Positions 9,156 through 11,595 of a stretch of 11,595 bases of DNA are shown piece by piece. The notes below the pieces were generated by a model. That model did not search any database, was not told where the DNA came from, and saw only the letters and a program-made list of their open reading frames with translations. Numbering within the stretch: position 1 is the first letter of the stretch; every line of letters starts with the position of its first letter. Source of the stretch: Smittium mucronatum. Lineage: Eukaryota; Kickxellomycota; Harpellomycetes; Harpellales; Legeriomycetaceae. Location: assembly GCA_001953115.1 (NCBI GenBank), contig LSSL01003120.1, positions 1-11,595 on the forward strand, read 5' to 3'. The translations under genes and the position numbers were made by a program.

Positions 9156-9976
9156 AAGAACTCGATTTAATTTTGGGTTAAAGTAGTGCTAATCATCAAA
9201 ACTCCATTGTCATTAAAATTTCAAAAATGTTATTATTAGCCACTAAAAATTTATAAATCTTATCTACTAATCAAACCGTTTATCCATTTCATTTTTACGT
9301 AAGTGAAATAATACATCTTATAGCTAAATGTCACTTAACTTCAGGATCAATTCTTACCATACAGATTAATCACATTCTATTGATCTGCATCCTTTTTAAT
9401 ATTATTTTGAATCTTTTTTGGGACAAAATTTAACTACATTTTCTTCTTATTTATTAGCTAGAACTGCCAAGATATTCAGCTCTAAATTATTGGTCTTATC
9501 GTATAATTTAAGTAAATATGAAAACGATTAATTTTAGCTAAATAGTGAGAAAATATCTTACAAATTACCTCGGTCCTTTGATACTTAATGTAAATCACCA
9601 TTATTTTTATCATCGAGAATATAAACTACATAGCATCCTACCGTATATATAGTATCATTTTATTGGATATCTTGATTTAATTGGTGGGTCTTCTAAATGG
9701 AATTTAGCTAAACTGAGAGTTCAGAGAATCCTAAGAATCGGATGTGTTAAATTTTGGTTTTTTAAATCGTGAGTAAAAGTATCTTTGTTTCATTTGAATC
9801 CTGTATTATTTTTTCCGAAGGTATTTGCTATGACTAATCGTATATGGGCCAAGAAATGGAAGCTTTCAAGAACTGCTCCCTTGCAACTTTTAATTACTTT
9901 CTATTATTTTGATAGCCATTCTGCTAATCAAGAAATATTCAATGAATAAGTTGAAGTATCAATCATAGATTTTAGC
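9156..9976. other. Gene-free upstream region of the dienelactone hydrolase gene
   Basis: This is AT-rich sequence with stops in every frame and no recognisable protein or RNA. The string TTTAGCTA, or close to it, recurs (near 9534, 9706 and 9972), but it is too short and AT-rich to interpret. Confidence 0.55.
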
Positions 9977-9984
9977 TATAAATA
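9977..9984 (+). promoter_or_regulatory. TATA-like core promoter of the dienelactone hydrolase gene
   Basis: TATAAATA lies 78 bases upstream of the ATG at 10055, a normal distance for a fungal core promoter. An ATG at 9991 opens a 24-codon frame that overlaps the main start and ends at 10065. With a start site about 30 bases after the TATA box, this ATG would not be in the transcript. Confidence 0.4.
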
Positions 9985-10054
9985 ACCTTTATGAATATTA
10001 AATCTTTAAAGCACAAGGAAACTCTCCGATATAATATTACTAACCGATTCAAAA

Positions 10055-10807
10055 ATGCAACCTGAAGATACAAAGCTAGTCTCTGCTTGCTGCAATAGGC
10101 CACCAGCTGTAATTGAATATACTCCAAAGGGTGAGATGTTTAATCTTAAGAATGGTTTAAGATGCTACATAACTGGGAGTAAAGATTCTAAAGCCGCCAT
10201 CATACACAGTTATGATATATTCAACTATCATCCAAATGCGTTTCATGCTGCAGACATTTTTGCTGACGCGGGTTTCAGAGTTATAATGCCAGACATGTTT
10301 AGAGACCACCCTGTTAGAATGGAAATGATGGGTGACCGTCAAAAAATTATGGATCGCCTTAATGCAGTAGGCACCTTCGATAATTTGTATGATGATTATA
10401 AAGCTGTAAAAGAGTATCTAGTTAAGGAAGAGGGTTTCGATAAGCTGCTCTTGGCAGGCCATTGTTGGGGAAGCTGTATGTCCATGAGATTCTCCGCTCA
10501 TGATTCAGATTTCTTGGGTGCTGCCCTCTTTCACCCATCTCTAGTCAACTCTGATGATTTTTATAATATCCAATGCCCTGTAATCCTTCAACCCTCCATG
10601 GAAGATCCTGACTGGTCTGTTGAATATAAAGCCATAACTGAAAAACCCTTTGGTAACCTATGTTACTACCAAAGATTTGACGATATGTATCATGGATTTA
10701 CTTCCGGTAGAGGTGAATGGTACGACCCCTACATTAAGAAGAGAGCTGATGAGGCATTCGCAAATGCCATCAGGGGATTCAATAGAATTTTGGATGCCAG
10801 GGCTTAA
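10055..10807 (+). CDS. Dienelactone hydrolase family protein (alpha/beta hydrolase)
   Basis: The 250-residue product is full length for the fungal dienelactone hydrolase family (Aim2-like), soluble alpha/beta hydrolases with a Cys-Asp-His triad; the physiological substrate is usually unknown. It has the usual N-terminal ACCNRPPA (11-18), a first core strand and turn AAIIHSYDIFNYHPN (47-61), and DAGFRVIMPDMFRDHP (71-86). The nucleophile elbow GHCWGS puts the catalytic Cys at 137. The Asp is probably D184 in SMEDPDW, and the His is H213 in YHGFTSGRG. No signal peptide or membrane segment is seen, so a cytosolic enzyme is expected. The start is secure: an in-frame TAA lies 48 bases upstream with no other in-frame ATG between, and A is at -3. 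The elbow is GHCWGS where GFCWGG-like forms are common, and IFN replaces the usual IFG; both look tolerable. No introns or frame breaks are seen. No neighbour suggests a catabolic cluster. Confidence 0.93.
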   Translation: MQPEDTKLVSACCNRPPAVIEYTPKGEMFNLKNGLRCYITGSKDSKAAIIHSYDIFNYHPNAFHAADIFADAGFRVIMPDMFRDHPVRMEMMGDRQKIMDRLNAVGTFDNLYDDYKAVKEYLVKEEGFDKLLLAGHCWGSCMSMRFSAHDSDFLGAALFHPSLVNSDDFYNIQCPVILQPSMEDPDWSVEYKAITEKPFGNLCYYQRFDDMYHGFTSGRGEWYDPYIKKRADEAFANAIRGFNRILDARA

Positions 10808-11124
10808 TATATCCACTGTTTTATATTGAAAACTGTTTATCTGTCCACATTATCATACAAGTTTTTGACTATTAGTTTTAGAAAAGTTTGTAATAGAATT
10901 TTGTATTTTATATTTTTCTTTGATAGTGTTTTTTTCTTTCCGGATTAGCGGTAAAAAGTATGAATATGATTGGTCAAATAATAAAGATATTGTAATAAAA
11001 GTTTTATAGCTATATTAACCATCTTTATGACACCCATATTATGAGTTTTTTTAGCTGAAGCGACCGTTAAGTAAGCAGAATTCCATAATTTAGGAGATTC
11101 TTTAATGAAACAGGCACTCAACTT
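10808..11124. other. 3' flank of the dienelactone hydrolase gene
   Basis: The first 170 bases after the stop are AT-rich and T-rich, as expected of a 3' UTR, and there are AATAAA hexamers further on. No gene was recognised; a 67-codon open stretch on the minus strand (10945-11148) is AT-biased and matches nothing I know. Confidence 0.5.
10980..10999 (+). terminator. Possible polyadenylation signals of the dienelactone hydrolase gene
   Basis: Two AATAAA hexamers occur at 10980-10985 and 10994-10999, about 173 and 187 bases past the stop codon. The hexamer is frequent by chance at this base composition. Confidence 0.25.
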
Positions 11125-11338
11125 ATGGCACTGATCGTGAGATTGCAAACCACAGGTGGCCTAGTTTACAAACCTGGATAACCGACCTCATTAGGTCGTC
11201 CATCAGTGAATGCATCCAAGTGCGGTGCAATGAATGTCGCCGGTCCCCAATCGTCCGATCTAATACTACAAGACCAAAATATCCCAAAAACTGATCAGTA
11301 CACAGCTGAGCTCTCTCTCTCTCTGATTAGAAATTCTA
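11125..11338. other. GC-richer, stop-poor block of unknown nature
   Basis: Base composition changes abruptly from the AT-rich flank. At least three frames, on both strands, stay open for about 50-70 codons, so no coding frame can be chosen. Examples are a plus-strand frame through AGPQSSDLILQDQNIPKTDQ and a minus-strand frame through HRTWMHSLMDDLMRSVIQVC. The block is probably part of the same inserted element as the structured region that follows. Confidence 0.35.
11311..11324. repeat. (CT)7 dinucleotide microsatellite
   Basis: Seven uninterrupted CT units are seen directly. Confidence 0.9.
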
Positions 11339-11418
11339 TTAGTCGAATTAGCCAATAAAATTGGAGAATTCCATTGTCTTAATAGCTTATTTTTGACACT
11401 TATTTTTTCGCTTTCCGA

Positions 11419-11495
11419 CACTAAGCCAGCTGCTAAAGCTGTCCAGCTAGCACAAGAGAGCTGTATATTGTTATACAGGCTACCTGGCCTTAGTG
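11419..11495 (+). other. 77-nt candidate structured RNA: three-way junction
   Basis: The stretch pairs almost completely on itself. P1 is 7 bp, 11419-11425 with 11489-11495. P2 is a 5-bp hairpin, 11427-11431 with 11437-11441, loop GCTAA. P3 is 8 bp with one C-C mismatch, 11443-11451 with 11479-11487. P4 is 7 bp, 11461-11467 with 11472-11478, loop TTGT. P4 stacks directly on P3 across a one-sided 9-base bulge (11452-11460). The helices meet at single-base linkers 11426, 11442 and 11488. The closing stem length and total size recall a tRNA, but there is no GG-containing D-loop, TTC-containing T-loop or CCA. The hammerhead core sequences are also absent. The strand is assigned only because the A-rich tract lies on the plus-strand 3' side. 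That the DNA is transcribed is inference. Confidence 0.45.
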
Positions 11496-11511
11496 CTAAG
11501 CATTATAAAAA

Positions 11512-11534
11512 GGCTCTAGACAACTTTTAGAGCC
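11512..11534 (+). repeat. 9-bp hairpin preceding the A-rich tract
   Basis: GGCTCTA (11512-11518) pairs with TAGAGCC (11528-11534), extended inward by a G-T and an A-T pair to leave a 5-base loop. It lies between the three-way junction and the A-rich tract and may belong to the same RNA 3' end. Confidence 0.5.
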
Positions 11535-11540
11535 GAATAA

Positions 11541-11565
11541 TAAAAAAAAAAACAAAACAAAAAAA
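11541..11565 (+). other. A-rich tract with candidate 3' tail character
   Basis: A near-pure A tract interrupted by two C's follows the hairpins. Such a tail fits the 3' end of a LINE, SINE or other retroposed RNA, although A runs are also common in this desert. No target-site duplication could be matched upstream. Confidence 0.4.
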
Positions 11566-11588
11566 CGATCGATCGTGAGATCGATCTC
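11566..11588. repeat. Adjacent GATC palindromes at the window end
   Basis: CGATCGATCG (11566-11575) and GAGATCGATCTC (11577-11588) are each perfect palindromes, one base apart, immediately after the A-rich tract. No function can be assigned. Confidence 0.6.
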
Positions 11589-11595
11589 GAATTCA

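Noticed and set aside
3978..9163. Shared 11-mer AATAAGAACTC at 3978 and 9153, in direct orientation
   Set aside because: At this base composition many chance 11-mer matches are expected in a window this size, and the flanks do not align without large gaps.
10157..10342. Minus-strand open frame inside the hydrolase gene
   Set aside because: It is an antisense shadow of a clear dienelactone hydrolase.
11419..11495. Ordinary tRNA gene
   Set aside because: The 7-bp closing stem and length fit, but the arm layout, D-loop GG and T-loop TTC motifs do not; no anticodon arm can be placed.

Overview
The window looks like nuclear DNA of a very AT-rich eukaryote, most likely a fungus and possibly an early-diverging one. 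Both clear genes are intronless and stand alone, starts sit in A-rich leaders, and there are TATA-like core promoters, no Shine-Dalgarno pattern and no operon packing. The two proteins resemble fungal families (the PFOR-like front half of Met10-type sulfite reductase, and a fungal dienelactone hydrolase). The lineage assignment is inference only.

Layout. At the left edge (1-204, minus strand) lies the C-terminal zinc-motif region of a non-LTR (LINE-type) reverse transcriptase. It is broken at its upstream end and runs off the window. A 375-codon minus-strand gene follows (533-1660): a stand-alone protein made only of PFOR domains I and II, with no reductase module. From 1661 to 10054 there is about 8.4 kb without a convincing gene. 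This desert holds decayed, diverged repeats: a 42-bp core inverted-repeat pair at 4763-4856 and 5284-5373 flanked by a possible target-site duplication; two colinear repeat families, X (3586-3712 and 8672-8797, direct) and Y (4057-4237 and 8893-9073, inverted); and a GC-richer relic of an unrecognised protein on the minus strand (8098-8662) with two in-frame stops and a frame change.

The second gene (10055-10807, plus strand) encodes a 250-residue dienelactone hydrolase family protein with its Cys-Asp-His triad visible. The last 450 bases are again GC-richer and unlike the surrounding desert. They hold a (CT)7 run, a 77-nt stretch that pairs almost completely into a three-way junction (11419-11495), a further 9-bp hairpin, an A-rich tract and two short GATC palindromes. 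This looks like the structured 3' end of a retroposed or non-coding RNA.

The two genes are divergent and separated by the desert, and nothing links them functionally. The window is best read as two ordinary housekeeping-type genes embedded in a graveyard of mobile elements. The most interesting items are the reductase-less PFOR-like protein, the three-way-junction element, the foldback element and the decayed unknown protein.
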